NCBI GenBank assembly: GCA_964363305.1
Contig: CAYIHX010000056.1
Span: 1-22,438 of the forward strand
From: CAYIHX01 sp964363305
GTDB taxonomy: Bacteria > Bdellovibrionota > UBA1018
Reading direction: 5' to 3'
DNA: 22,438 bases
In this document: piece after piece, positions 9,501-14,730 of the stretch
Numbering within the stretch: position 1 is the stretch's first letter
Layout of the letters: the number at the start of each line of letters is the position of its first letter
The notes under the pieces: model-generated
The model's database searches: none
Told to the model about the DNA's origin: nothing
Seen by the model: only the letters and a program-made list of their open reading frames with translations
Made by a program: the position numbers and the translations under genes

Positions 9501-9772
9501 GCGAGGGATTAGCGCGCGAGGTGATTCGCAAGGTGCAGCAGGCGCGCAAGAACGCGCGCTTCAATCTCGACGACCGGATCCGGCTGGAGCTGGCGTGCGA
9601 AGGCGAATGGCGCGAGGCCGTCGAGGCGCATCAGGGGATGATCCAGGAGGCGACGCTCTCGAAGGAACTTCACCTCTGCGTGGCGCCGCAGCTGCCTCAG
9701 GGCAAGCACACCGAGGCGGTTGAGCTCGAAGCTGGCGTGATTCTCGCTATCGGTGTTACGCCGGTTGGATGA
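6593..9772 (+). CDS. ileS: Isoleucyl-tRNA synthetase, long eukaryote-like type
   Basis: This 1059-residue class I synthetase charges tRNA-Ile with isoleucine. The HIGH-type motif is HYGH at residues 60-63 in GLPHYGHLLAGT, and KMSKS is intact at 605-609. The segment between them holds the CP1 editing domain, which hydrolyses misacylated valine. The motif style (PHYGH, WDCHGLPVEYEI, RNRFWGTPLPIW) and length match the eukaryote-like type 2 IleRS. That type is known for natural mupirocin insensitivity, an inference for this protein. ATG 6593 follows GGTGAGG. The last about 190 codons and the bases after the stop recur as fragments at 11862-12157 and 14731-14818, so the 3' end of ileS marks the left edge of the accessory region. 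Confidence 0.97.
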   Translation: MSSQPIYRPVSSDVQLPALEEETLQFWDENQIFEKSLEQTKNGKTYSFYDGPPFATGLPHYGHLLAGTLKDVVPRYWTMKGYHIPRRFGWDCHGLPVEYEINKTYKIESNKQIVQEFGVAKYNAACRSIVQRYSTEWKKTVRRVGRWVDMENAYFTMSPEFMGSVWWVFQELWKKGLIYEGYKVVPYSTGVSTSLSNFEAGQNYKMVQDPAVTVTFPILGDPRFPAGAVFLAWTTTPWTLPSNLALAVGAELDYVLVREKTGGKHYVLAEALLKGAFKDPVKELEVVAKYKGADLVSVPYVPLFPYFSELRAKGAFKVVTAEHVTTESGTGIVHMAPAFGEEDYLACKAAGIPIVNPVDDDGMFTAEVPDFVGRRVKEADKDIISRLKADGRLHKQETINHSYPFCPRSDTPLIYRAVSSWYVAVEKIRDQIVAQNKTTNWVPEHLRDGRFGNWLEGARDWAISRNRFWGTPLPIWKNAEGEMVCVGSREELEKLSGQKVSDLHIDRIENITIPSQTGKSPLRIVGSVLDCWFESGSMPYAQWSYPRENREAFEKNFPADFIAEGLDQTRGWFYTLMVLGTALFGKAPFRNVIVNGLILAEDGKKMSKSLRNYPDPLELIHRHGADALRLYLIDSPVVKAQELRFSEVGVKDIVRRILLRWWNSYSFFVSYANIDEFRPRGDAAKSPNILDQWVLSRLASLVQHTETEMAAYRLYNVVPKLLQFVEDLTNTYIRFNRGHFWQDGMPEDKRLAYETLYEVLHTLSRILAPFAPFLSENMYQNLAGVHPRGRKESVHLEMFPESAPSLIRPELEEAVAAMEVLVLLGRNYREKIGVKAKIPLRSMKVYQRDARVLETLKKFEPYFLEELNIAKVEYATSEDDVVQVTAKANFPVLGKRVGAKMKQVAAGIQALALAEILQLERGEAVSVQGEAITMDDVEIRRAPKAGNDRLSVHQLVSVEIDPTVTPEQAREGLAREVIRKVQQARKNARFNLDDRIRLELACEGEWREAVEAHQGMIQEATLSKELHLCVAPQLPQGKHTEAVELEAGVILAIGVTPVG

Positions 9773-9831
9773 GGTGAGGAGCTGACCCAGGTTAGCTTCG
9801 CTCGCGGGTCACATATGAAAGCGAAAGAATC
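9755..9831 (+). repeat. 77-bp direct repeat, left copy (ileS stop region)
   Basis: Bases 9755-9831 are identical to 12054-12130. The repeat covers the last codons of ileS, its stop, and about 60 bases beyond, with a small GACCC/GGGTC inverted repeat inside. Weaker similarity continues to 9858 (matching 12157) and then stops abruptly. It behaves like an attachment-site duplication or the edge of a tandem duplication. Confidence 0.85.
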
Positions 9832-9944
9832 CCGGGCGCAGGGAGCACTTCTGACATTCAATTTGCGCGGGCGTTCTACCGTCCGGAATTGGGGCGGTAA
9901 ATAATGCCGATTCCACGTTTCTAGCATTTCGGCCAAAGTGAATA

Positions 9945-10289
9945 ATGCAGATAAAATTCGCTCCGTCACTCATGGCGCTACTTGTCGTTTTGACTCCAGT
10001 TTCTGCACTTGCAGCCGTGTTTCACTGCAACCTTCAGAAGGTGCCGCCAATGGGAATCGGAGTGGACCCTCGGCAATATATTAAGGAGTTTGACTTCGAC
10101 TCGGGCAGCGACCACGCGGAAAAACGTGTTCAGTTCGGCGAACTAAGTGTTTGGGTACATCGCGACGGGACCCGGATTCTCATGAAGGTGGCTAGTTCAA
10201 AGAACGAATCCCTGGTCTCGGTCTCTGAGAAGGAATCTGAGATCTATCTTCAGCTGAACGAAGAGGCCGTAGCAATCTGTCTCCAATGA
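9945..10289 (+). CDS. Small secreted protein of unknown function
   Basis: This is a 114-residue protein with a well-formed signal peptide (MQIKFAPSLMALLVVLTPVS, cleavage near ALA-A at residue 23). The mature part of about 90 residues has one Cys near its start and one at the C-terminus (CNLQK ... AICLQ), which could form a disulfide. It is otherwise beta-rich and acidic (FDFDSGSD, KESEIYLQL). I do not recognise a family. The Shine-Dalgarno sequence is weak. It is the first gene after the ileS repeat and has lower GC than the backbone, consistent with arrival as part of the accessory segment. The signal peptide makes a real gene more likely than chance. Confidence 0.6.
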   Translation: MQIKFAPSLMALLVVLTPVSALAAVFHCNLQKVPPMGIGVDPRQYIKEFDFDSGSDHAEKRVQFGELSVWVHRDGTRILMKVASSKNESLVSVSEKESEIYLQLNEEAVAICLQ

Positions 10290-10311
10290 AATTGACGTCG
10301 CACGTCCTAAA

Positions 10312-10407
10312 CCCCTTGGTTCCCATCCGATCCGCGCTCATGAACGTGCGCGGATTCCGAGCGCCATTATTTCTTTGGTTGCATGTGGGATTCCAGCCAT
10401 GCGGCGA
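10312..10407. repeat. Hairpin repeat element, copy 1
   Basis: This is the first of three copies (others at 11153-11257 and 14379-14485). It contains an 8-base perfect stem, ATCCGCGC/GCGCGGAT, at 10330-10355 with a loop beginning TCATGA. It then runs through the last codons of a Doc-type gene on the minus strand (reading AAWLESHMQPKK, stop TAA). Similarity to the other copies ends exactly after GCGGCGA. No U-tract flanks the stem, so it looks more like a REP-type element than a terminator. Confidence 0.8.
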
Positions 10408-10614
10408 GGTCAGGTGCTGAGCACCGATCTGCAGCTCTTGATGGATCTTTTCCAGAAGGGGAATCACAAGTTCCAATATAGGGACATCAAAGCCTCGCGT
10501 AAAGCGCTTACGCCACGGAAGACCTCGCGGGTCATTCTCGAGCATAATATCAATAATTTTGACCGTTTGGCGATCGGAAAAACGCCTTGCAATTGTATAT
10601 ACGACAGCATACTC
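10408..10614 (-). pseudogene. Coding-like fragment joined to Doc tail
   Basis: The minus strand keeps an open frame from an in-frame TGA at 10615-10617 down into repeat copy 1. It would read EYAVVYTIARRFSDRQ, then DIMLENDPRGLPWRKRF and LELVIPLLEKIHQELQI. The composition looks protein-like, but I recognise no family. The only ATG is at 10545. The frame meets the repeat at 10407/10408 and then leaves the Doc reading frame, so any gene here has lost its 3' end. It overlaps the presumed brnT promoter. The call is tentative. Confidence 0.35.
10587..10613 (+). promoter_or_regulatory. Candidate brnT promoter
   Basis: TTGCAA at 10587 and CATACT at 10608 are 15 bases apart, shorter than the ideal 17. 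A perfect palindrome GTATATAC (10595-10602) lies between them and could be the BrnA operator, since BrnA proteins repress their own operons. The -10 ends 10 bases before the brnT ATG. Confidence 0.4.
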
Positions 10615-10623
10615 TCAGTAAAG

Positions 10624-10905
10624 ATGAACTTCGAATGGGACAGCAGCAAGAACCAGAGCAACTTTCGGAAACACGGTATTTGGTTTGAAGAAGCAAAAAC
10701 TGTTTGGGCGGATGGAGGCGCGATCGAATTTCTAGACCCTGCGCATAGTGAACAAGAAGATCGCTTCATGCGAATTGGGCACTCCACGGGAGATAGGATC
10801 TTGCTTGTCGTGTTCTGTGAAAGAGAATCTGGCAATACGATCAGGCTCGTAAGCGCTAGAAAAACCACGAGTAAGGAGCGAAAGCAATATGAAGAAGGAA
10901 TATGA
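10624..10905 (+). CDS. brnT: BrnT-family toxin (type II TA)
   Basis: This 93-residue protein has the full BrnT pattern: FEWDSSKNQSNFRKHGIWFEEA at the N-terminus (quoted in part: WDSSKN...KHGI.F.EA), an RFMRIGHSTGDRILLVVF core strand, and the C-terminal IRLVSARKTTSKERKQYEE. BrnT toxins are RelE-fold ribonucleases that stop translation and are neutralised by BrnA. ATG 10624 is chosen because the conserved MNFEWD start lies there; the frame is open upstream to 10375 but runs through repeat copy 1. No good Shine-Dalgarno is seen and the predicted leader is only a few bases. It overlaps brnA by 17 bases, the usual toxin-first order of this family. Confidence 0.93.
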   Translation: MNFEWDSSKNQSNFRKHGIWFEEAKTVWADGGAIEFLDPAHSEQEDRFMRIGHSTGDRILLVVFCERESGNTIRLVSARKTTSKERKQYEEGI

Positions 10906-11137
10906 TCTAAAGAAGCTAAAGAAGCGGCCAGGGGCCTTGAAAGTTGACGCCGCAGCGGCAAAGACCCCCATCAGCATCCGTGTGGACGGGGCTGTTCTTG
11001 GAGCGCTGAAGACTGAAGCGGAACGCCAGGGAATTCCATACCAGACTTTTATTGGGAGCTTATTGCATCGTTACGTACACGGAGAGCTTGTGGATAAAAA
11101 AGCTGCGGAGGCTGCCCTGCAACTTAGGCATGCTTAA
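10889..11137 (+). CDS. brnA: BrnA-family antitoxin
   Basis: This 82-residue partner of BrnT has a basic N-terminus (KKEYDLKKLKKRPG) and a ribbon-helix-helix DNA-binding region with ISIRVDGAVLGALKTEAERQ, then PYQTFIGSLLHRYVHGEL. In the family, BrnA binds BrnT directly and represses the operon with it. A proper Shine-Dalgarno (AAGGAG at about 10872) lies inside the end of brnT, unlike the first gene. Translational coupling through the 17-base overlap is likely. Repeat copy 2 begins 15 bases after the stop. Confidence 0.9.
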   Translation: MKKEYDLKKLKKRPGALKVDAAAAKTPISIRVDGAVLGALKTEAERQGIPYQTFIGSLLHRYVHGELVDKKAAEAALQLRHA

Positions 11138-11152
11138 CGGCTGCTCATTTTT

Positions 11153-11257
11153 CCCCTTGGTTCCCGTCCGATCCGCGCTCATGAAGCGCATGAAAGTGCG
11201 CGGATTTCGAGCGCCACTATTTTTTTGGTTGCATGTGGGATTCCAGCCATGCGGCGA
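11153..11257. repeat. Hairpin repeat element, copy 2
   Basis: The stem ATCCGCGC/GCGCGGAT is at 11171-11205 with a longer 19-base loop than in copies 1 and 3. The element includes the 3' end of the intact Doc-type gene, which is the probable source of the other copies. Confidence 0.85.
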
Positions 11258-11603
11258 TTGATTCAAGGTCAACCTTGTCTTGAATCACTTTCTGGATAAT
11301 AAAATTTTCGCCATCACTTGCATTGAGATGGAGTCGGAAACCATTGACGCTCAAAAATACAGCCGCCGCCGCAAACGCTACTCGCTTATTGCCGTCTACG
11401 AATGCGTGGTTAAGGGCAAAGCTATGCATGAAGGCTGCTGCCTGAAGAGAAAGGGTTTCATAATAACCGCTCTGAGGCCTAAAGACTGCGCTTTCGACAA
11501 GCCCCATGTCGCGAACGCCAGGACTTCCGCCAAATTGCTCAATCAGCATTCGGTGTAGTTCTAGCGCTTCTTCTACGGAGAGATAGTAGGCGGCCACGGT
11601 CAT
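11217..11603 (-). CDS. doc: Doc-type (Fic/death-on-curing) toxin
   Basis: This 128-residue protein contains the Doc version of the Fic motif, HAFVDGNKR, at about residues 66-74, followed by VAFAAAAVFLSVNG. The N-terminal YYLSVEEALELHRMLIEQFGG is also typical. Doc phosphorylates elongation factor EF-Tu and so halts translation. The ATG overlaps the antitoxin stop by four bases (ATGA), giving antitoxin-first order and coupled translation. An eroded second copy at 14431-14653 has lost the motif. The gene appears intact. Confidence 0.92.
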   Translation of the reverse strand: MTVAAYYLSVEEALELHRMLIEQFGGSPGVRDMGLVESAVFRPQSGYYETLSLQAAAFMHSFALNHAFVDGNKRVAFAAAAVFLSVNGFRLHLNASDGENFIIQKVIQDKVDLESIAAWLESHMQPKK

Positions 11604-11815
11604 TTGGCAAGCCGACGAAGCAACTCGGCATGTTCAACTAACACTTCCTGAGCGGCCTTTCTAAACGCAGGGCGAAGTCTGACGCGAGCGAGGTATTCTT
11701 GGACAGCATCCGTAAGCACTGCGGAGATGCTTCGGTCGGTCTCTTTGACGAAGGATTTGAGTTCCTTCAGCGTGGCTTCATCAATTTGTGAGGCAAACTT
11801 TACGGCTTTACCCAT
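11600..11815 (-). CDS. Ribbon-helix-helix antitoxin for Doc
   Basis: This is a 71-residue protein with an N-terminal RHH pattern (KAVKFASQIDEATLKELKSF, then DRSISAVLTDAVQEYL) and a basic C-terminal tail likely to bind the toxin. The start at ATG 11815 is preferred to the ATG at 11830. A promoter at 11822-11850 has its -10 overlapping the upstream ATG, so transcription should begin at about 11815. That would make the mRNA leaderless. It is expected to repress its own operon, with the palindrome TTTCATGAAA (11835-11844) as an operator candidate. A remnant copy lies at 14650-14730. Confidence 0.85.
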   Translation of the reverse strand: MGKAVKFASQIDEATLKELKSFVKETDRSISAVLTDAVQEYLARVRLRPAFRKAAQEVLVEHAELLRRLAK

Positions 11816-11821
11816 GAGTCC

Positions 11822-11850
11822 ATTTTTCATGATGTTTCATGAAATGTCAA
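11822..11850 (-). promoter_or_regulatory. Promoter and operator of the Doc module
   Basis: On the minus strand TTGACA (11845-11850) is followed 17 bases later by AAAAAT (11822-11827). A 10-base perfect palindrome, TTTCATGAAA, fills part of the spacer. The -10 ends six bases before ATG 11815. Confidence 0.6.
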
Positions 11851-11861
11851 GAAAACACACA

Positions 11862-12071
11862 AAGGTCGAATACGCGACCTCCGAGGGCCGGGAACAATCC
11901 CCTGAGCGGGCCCGCAAGGTGCAGCAGGCGCGCAAGAACGCGCGCTTCAATCTCGACGACCGGATCAGGCTCGAACTGTCGTGCGAAGGCGAGTGGCGCG
12001 AGGCCGTGGAGGCGCACCAGACGATGATTCAGGAGGCGACGCTCTCCATCGGCGTTACGCCGGTTGGATGA
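11862..12071 (+). pseudogene. ileS: ileS 3'-end fragment, copy 2
   Basis: The sequence matches discontinuous pieces of the ileS 3' end: codons for KVEYATSE, a short piece around the ileS GNDRLS codons, then PE.AR, then KVQQARKNARFNLDDRIRLE onward to the same stop. The deletions relative to ileS end in short shared bases (GAGC, CTC). In the longest conserved stretch most substitutions are synonymous (for example CGG to AGG, GTC to GTG, CAT to CAC), with a few replacements such as Ala to Ser and Gly to Thr. The tail remains open to the ileS stop. It has no synthetase core and cannot act in charging. Confidence 0.88.
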
Positions 12072-12130
12072 GGTGAGGAGCTGACCCAGGTTAGCTTCGC
12101 TCGCGGGTCACATATGAAAGCGAAAGAATC
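12054..12130 (+). repeat. 77-bp direct repeat, right copy
   Basis: Identical to 9755-9831. It follows the ileS fragment, and diverged similarity extends to 12157. The two copies bracket the secreted-protein, brnTA and Doc segment of about 2.2 kb. Confidence 0.85.
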
Positions 12131-12166
12131 ACGGGCGCTGGGCGCATTTCTGACATTGGTTAGATC

Positions 12167-12952
12167 CTACTTCGGAAGAGTGTATCCTGGTTCACGATCA
12201 AAGAAGCCAGGCACTCTTGGCTGCATTGCCTGCTCCAAGGAAACAATTTCCGCCACTTTTGCTGCCCTGATTGCCCGAACTAAAGGGGGTCTATGGGTAA
12301 GTCCATAGATCACTACTGCCCTTTTGAAAGCATTATTTCGAAGCGCCGATACCACATTTTTGTCAATCTCATGCTGTCGGCGATCGCTCACCCGCTCAAA
12401 GGGTTCCAGAATCGGCTCCGCTTGCGCTAGCGTGTGCTTTTGTTCAAGCGCTGCCATCACGGAATCTTTCTGAAAGTCGTAGATTGATCTGAATAAATAG
12501 TCGTCCAGAAATACTGACTCATACGGTTCAATTGCGGCCAGCATGAGGGCTCTCTTGCTGGGGATTTTCATCAATTCCTTGAGTTCTCCGTTCTCATTGG
12601 TATTAAATTTGTCGTATTCGGCTCGAAAATCTGTAGGGATCACCCTGATTTTTTCCTTTTCGGCAAAAGGCATTATCACGAGCTTTATTTCGATCGGCCT
12701 GTTTGCCCCGTATTCCTCCTCAGACTGTTTTTCCCAATTTCTAGCCTTGAATGAAACAGGATCTTCCTCGACAAGGAGCAAGTCAGGATGAAGGTGTTGG
12801 AGCACGATGCGAAGGGTATCAAAATTGTAGAGTGGGAAACGACGGTGATCCCCGTGCAGGGTCCCTATAACAACCACCTCCTTGTCTTTGGCTTCTGATG
12901 AAATCGAAATGAGCGAAAAGATCAGCGCAACAAATAGGATTGGCTTCGACAA
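12167..12952 (-). CDS. Secreted TraB/ChaN/EreA-like superfamily protein
   Basis: This 261-residue protein has a signal peptide (hydrophobic ILFVALIFSLISIS, cleavage near SEA-K). The first strand-loop VVVIGTLHGDHRRF, the later DLLLVEEDP, and a C-terminal VVIYGLTHRPPLVRAI follow the GTxHG ... VEE ... GxxH layout shared by the TraB/TIKI, ChaN and erythromycin-esterase-like superfamily. That superfamily includes metal- or haem-binding proteins and peptidases, so the role here is open. The start is a TTG at 12952 with GAGGGGG about five bases upstream; there is no in-frame ATG near the leader. GC is clearly below the backbone, pointing to transfer. The gene ends just beyond the ileS-derived repeat. 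Confidence 0.65.
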   Translation of the reverse strand: MSKPILFVALIFSLISISSEAKDKEVVVIGTLHGDHRRFPLYNFDTLRIVLQHLHPDLLLVEEDPVSFKARNWEKQSEEEYGANRPIEIKLVIMPFAEKEKIRVIPTDFRAEYDKFNTNENGELKELMKIPSKRALMLAAIEPYESVFLDDYLFRSIYDFQKDSVMAALEQKHTLAQAEPILEPFERVSDRRQHEIDKNVVSALRNNAFKRAVVIYGLTHRPPLVRAIRAAKVAEIVSLEQAMQPRVPGFFDREPGYTLPK

Positions 12953-13019
12953 GGGACCCCCTCTTAAGAGTTTCTAAAGGAAAGATATAGCAGCAACAAC
13001 CCACTCAGTCACTCACAGC

Positions 13020-13193
13020 CGGGCGGGGTCTAAAGCCGCGCTGGCGCCCGCGAAAGCGCGTTTAACCGCGTTCTGGACCAAAAGACGAAGGGTGGTGTGG
13101 TTTTTTTACTGTGCCGTCAAAGCCGAACCCATTCGGGCGCCTGGCGGGTTTTATGTCCGGGCCGTCATGCAGGCGCACGGCGAACCGATTTGA
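13020..13193 (+). pseudogene. Possible 3' remnant of an unidentified gene
   Basis: A GC-rich frame of 57 codons ends at TGA 13191 and has no start codon within reach. It would read FWTKRRRVVWFFYCAVKAEP then RAPGGFYVRAVMQAHGEPI, a protein-like composition quite unlike the AT-richer neighbours. I cannot assign a family. Apart from this, 12953-13232 shows nothing beyond the TTG-start leader of the neighbouring gene. Confidence 0.3.
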
Positions 13194-13232
13194 AGGGTCA
13201 CAAAGGAGCGAAATGAAACCGATGGCTCGGAC

Positions 13233-13672
13233 TTAGGGTGCATCAAGAGATTCGCGTAGGTTGGTCCGGAGGACTTCTCCTGTTTTGGTTTTGAATTCCG
13301 TAGGTCGTTCTTGTCCTTCAAAGGCCGCGCAGAAAATCAGCTTGTCGTTCTCCAAAGTATAGATTGCCGGAAAGGTCTTGCCCGCGTCGGCACCATGCGT
13401 GTCTGTATAGTCGATCGACTTAGGGTTCCGGGTGGGGTCAATTTTAAAAGTTCCCCGGATTGGAACACTTCCATTGGCGATTCTGACCACGAATGTCGTT
13501 CCAACAAACGTTGTTCTGGGTTCCCAATCTTTCTCGTCATCGACGGGTTCTTGTACACCGTCCCTCTCATAGGCGACCTGCTTCCAGGTGCCCTGGAATT
13601 TGGCGATTTCTTGTTCATCTCATCTAAGGACGTACCCGTGTCATCACTCCTGTTTTTACACCGCGATGTCAA
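13233..13672 (-). pseudogene. TIGR03067-domain protein, frameshifted
   Basis: The minus strand encodes nearly a whole TIGR03067 domain: IAKFQGTWKQVAYERDG, then GTFKIDPTRNPKSIDYTD, then AIYTLENDKLIFCAAF and ERPTEFKTK. The frame is open from about 13618 to the TAA at 13233. Upstream it meets a TGA with no start codon. A neighbouring frame supplies TGTSLDEMNK, so a one-base shift near 13607-13620 would explain the break. A GTG at 13490 could start a shorter product but would discard half of the domain. The family has no established biochemical role; I associate it mainly with planctomycetes. A sequencing error at the AAGAAA run is an alternative. Confidence 0.7.
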
Positions 13673-14039
13673 AGCCGTCCCAGTTGTATTCGGGCTGAAG
13701 TGACTCCCTTTTCTGCCCCTTCTTCCTGATTTTCTTCAACTCGATGATTCCAAGCTGTGCGAGCTCCTGGACATCTTTCTGAACATTCTGCTGGGCCCGG
13801 TCCAAAAATTTTGCGAGCTGGCGAATTGACTCGGGTTTCTTATCGCGGATCGCTTGGATAATCCGTACGCGCTCGGGGCTCAGTACTTTAGAAATCCAAG
13901 ACAGGTCAGGGAAGGCGAGGACGAGGTCATAATTCTCCTCATAGTCTTTGCCTCCTTCGGCCGCCTTCCAGGCTTTCACGAATTCCTGCCCGGATTGATC
14001 GAAGTTCATGATTTTTACCTTAAAACGCTTTGCTCTCAT
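13656..14039 (-). CDS. HVO_A0114-like winged HTH antitoxin/regulator
   Basis: This is a 127-residue protein with a helix-turn-helix in its middle: SPERVRIIQAIRDKKPESIR, QLAKFLDRAQQNVQKDVQEL, and a wing GIIELKKIRKKG. This matches the putative DNA-binding partner seen beside TumE-type (DUF6516) toxins. Its ATG overlaps the toxin stop by four bases (ATGA), so the two are coupled, with toxin first. It probably binds the long inverted repeat at 14324-14356, inferred from position. Its 3' end overlaps the proposed start of the broken TIGR03067 gene. The pairing supports the antitoxin role; no direct evidence is available. Confidence 0.75.
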   Translation of the reverse strand: MRAKRFKVKIMNFDQSGQEFVKAWKAAEGGKDYEENYDLVLAFPDLSWISKVLSPERVRIIQAIRDKKPESIRQLAKFLDRAQQNVQKDVQELAQLGIIELKKIRKKGQKRESLQPEYNWDGFDIAV

Positions 14040-14308
14040 GTTGGACCTCCCAATTGTCTCACTTCCGCGTGGAAGTCAGACCAGAGTTGCTCGACCGTCG
14101 TAAAATCGTAGGCTTTCTCTGCTCCATCGACATGGCAGTGGTCCTCCTTGCCATGATGATTATCAAAGAGAACTCGGCACTTGCCATCTTCAACCCAAGC
14201 CACGCGATACTTGATTCCGTGCGGGCGCCACCTATCGCGCTTGATTCGAATAATCGACCAATCGATGTAGCTGCCGTCCCGTAGCTGGGTGCGTACCGAG
14301 GAGCCCAT
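14036..14308 (-). CDS. TumE-family (DUF6516) toxin
   Basis: This 90-residue protein has the features of the family: WRPHGIKYRVAWVEDGKC in the centre, VLFDNHHGKEDHCHVDG, and the C-terminal YDFTTVEQLWSDFHAEVRQL. These small proteins sit beside an HTH partner and are named toxins in genome annotation; the mechanism is not something the sequence shows. The ATG at 14308 lies six bases from the -10 box of a strong promoter, so the mRNA should begin at or next to the start codon, and no Shine-Dalgarno is possible. It is the first gene of a two-gene operon with the HTH protein. Confidence 0.75.
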   Translation of the reverse strand: MGSSVRTQLRDGSYIDWSIIRIKRDRWRPHGIKYRVAWVEDGKCRVLFDNHHGKEDHCHVDGAEKAYDFTTVEQLWSDFHAEVRQLGGPT

Positions 14309-14356
14309 ATATACATCTTATGTTAAGATATACATTGTGTCAAAATGTATATCTTA
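14309..14356 (-). promoter_or_regulatory. Promoter and large operator of the TumE module
   Basis: On the minus strand TTGACA (14338-14343) and TAAGAT (14315-14320) are separated by exactly 17 bases. The -35 sits in the centre of a perfect inverted repeat: 13-base arms TAAGATATACATT (14324-14336) and its complement (14344-14356) around a 7-base loop. A third half-site, TAAGATGTATAT, covers the -10. A dimeric repressor bound here would block the -35 box directly. Confidence 0.85.
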
Positions 14357-14378
14357 GCGATTCGACCGGTTCAAAACA

Positions 14379-14485
14379 CTTGGCTCCCGTCCGATCCGCG
14401 CTCATGAGCGTGCGCGGATTCCGAGCGCCATTATTTCTTTGGTTGCATGTGGGATTCCAGCCATGCGGCGATTGATTCAAGGTCA
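14379..14485. repeat. Hairpin repeat element, copy 3
   Basis: The same 8-base stem as copies 1 and 2 is at 14394-14419 with loop TCATGAGCGT. It continues into the Doc remnant and is closer to copy 1 in the stem-loop and to copy 2 beyond GCGGCGA. Confidence 0.85.
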
Positions 14486-14653
14486 ATCTTGTTTTGAATC
14501 ATTTTCTTGATAATAAAATTTTCGCCATCGCTTGCATTGAGATGGAGTCGGAACCATTTCGCGAACGCCAGGACTTCCGCCAAATTGCGCAATCAGCATT
14601 CGGTGTAGTTCTAGCGCTTCTTCTACAGAGAGAGAGTAGGCGGCCACGGTCAT
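14431..14653 (-). pseudogene. Doc toxin remnant
   Basis: The sequence aligns to the intact Doc gene at 11217-11603 at both ends but lacks about 160 bases in the middle (roughly 11348-11507). The missing part includes the HAFVDGNKR catalytic motif. The C-terminal codons and the start region are preserved, with scattered substitutions. It cannot encode an active toxin. Confidence 0.88.
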
Positions 14654-14730
14654 TTGGCAAGCCGACGAAGCAACTCAGCATGTTCAACTCACACTTCCTG
14701 AGCGGCCTTTCTAATTGTGAGGCAAACTTT
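14650..14730 (-). pseudogene. Doc antitoxin remnant
   Basis: Only the 3' codons of the RHH antitoxin (up to CTGAGCGGCCTTTCTAA on the plus strand) and a short later piece (GTGAGGCAAACTTTA) remain. About 115 bases between them, and the promoter beyond, are deleted relative to 11600-11850. It then joins directly to an ileS fragment, in the same order as in the intact copy. Confidence 0.82.

Noticed and set aside
9773..9831. Rho-independent terminator after ileS
   Set aside because: Only a 5-base GACCC/GGGTC stem is present and there is no T-tract.
10375..10623. N-terminal extension of the BrnT frame
   Set aside because: It runs through the hairpin repeat and an intergenic region and does not look like BrnT; the conserved family start is at 10624.
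11727..12071. A continuous frame joining antitoxin-antisense sequence to the ileS tail
   Set aside because: Its first third is the reverse of the RHH antitoxin gene and the rest is an ileS fragment. It is an accident of the junction rather than a fusion gene.
10312..14485. Integron attC sites between TA modules
   Set aside because: The hairpins lack the RYYYAAC/GTTRRRY core pairs and no integron integrase is present in the window.
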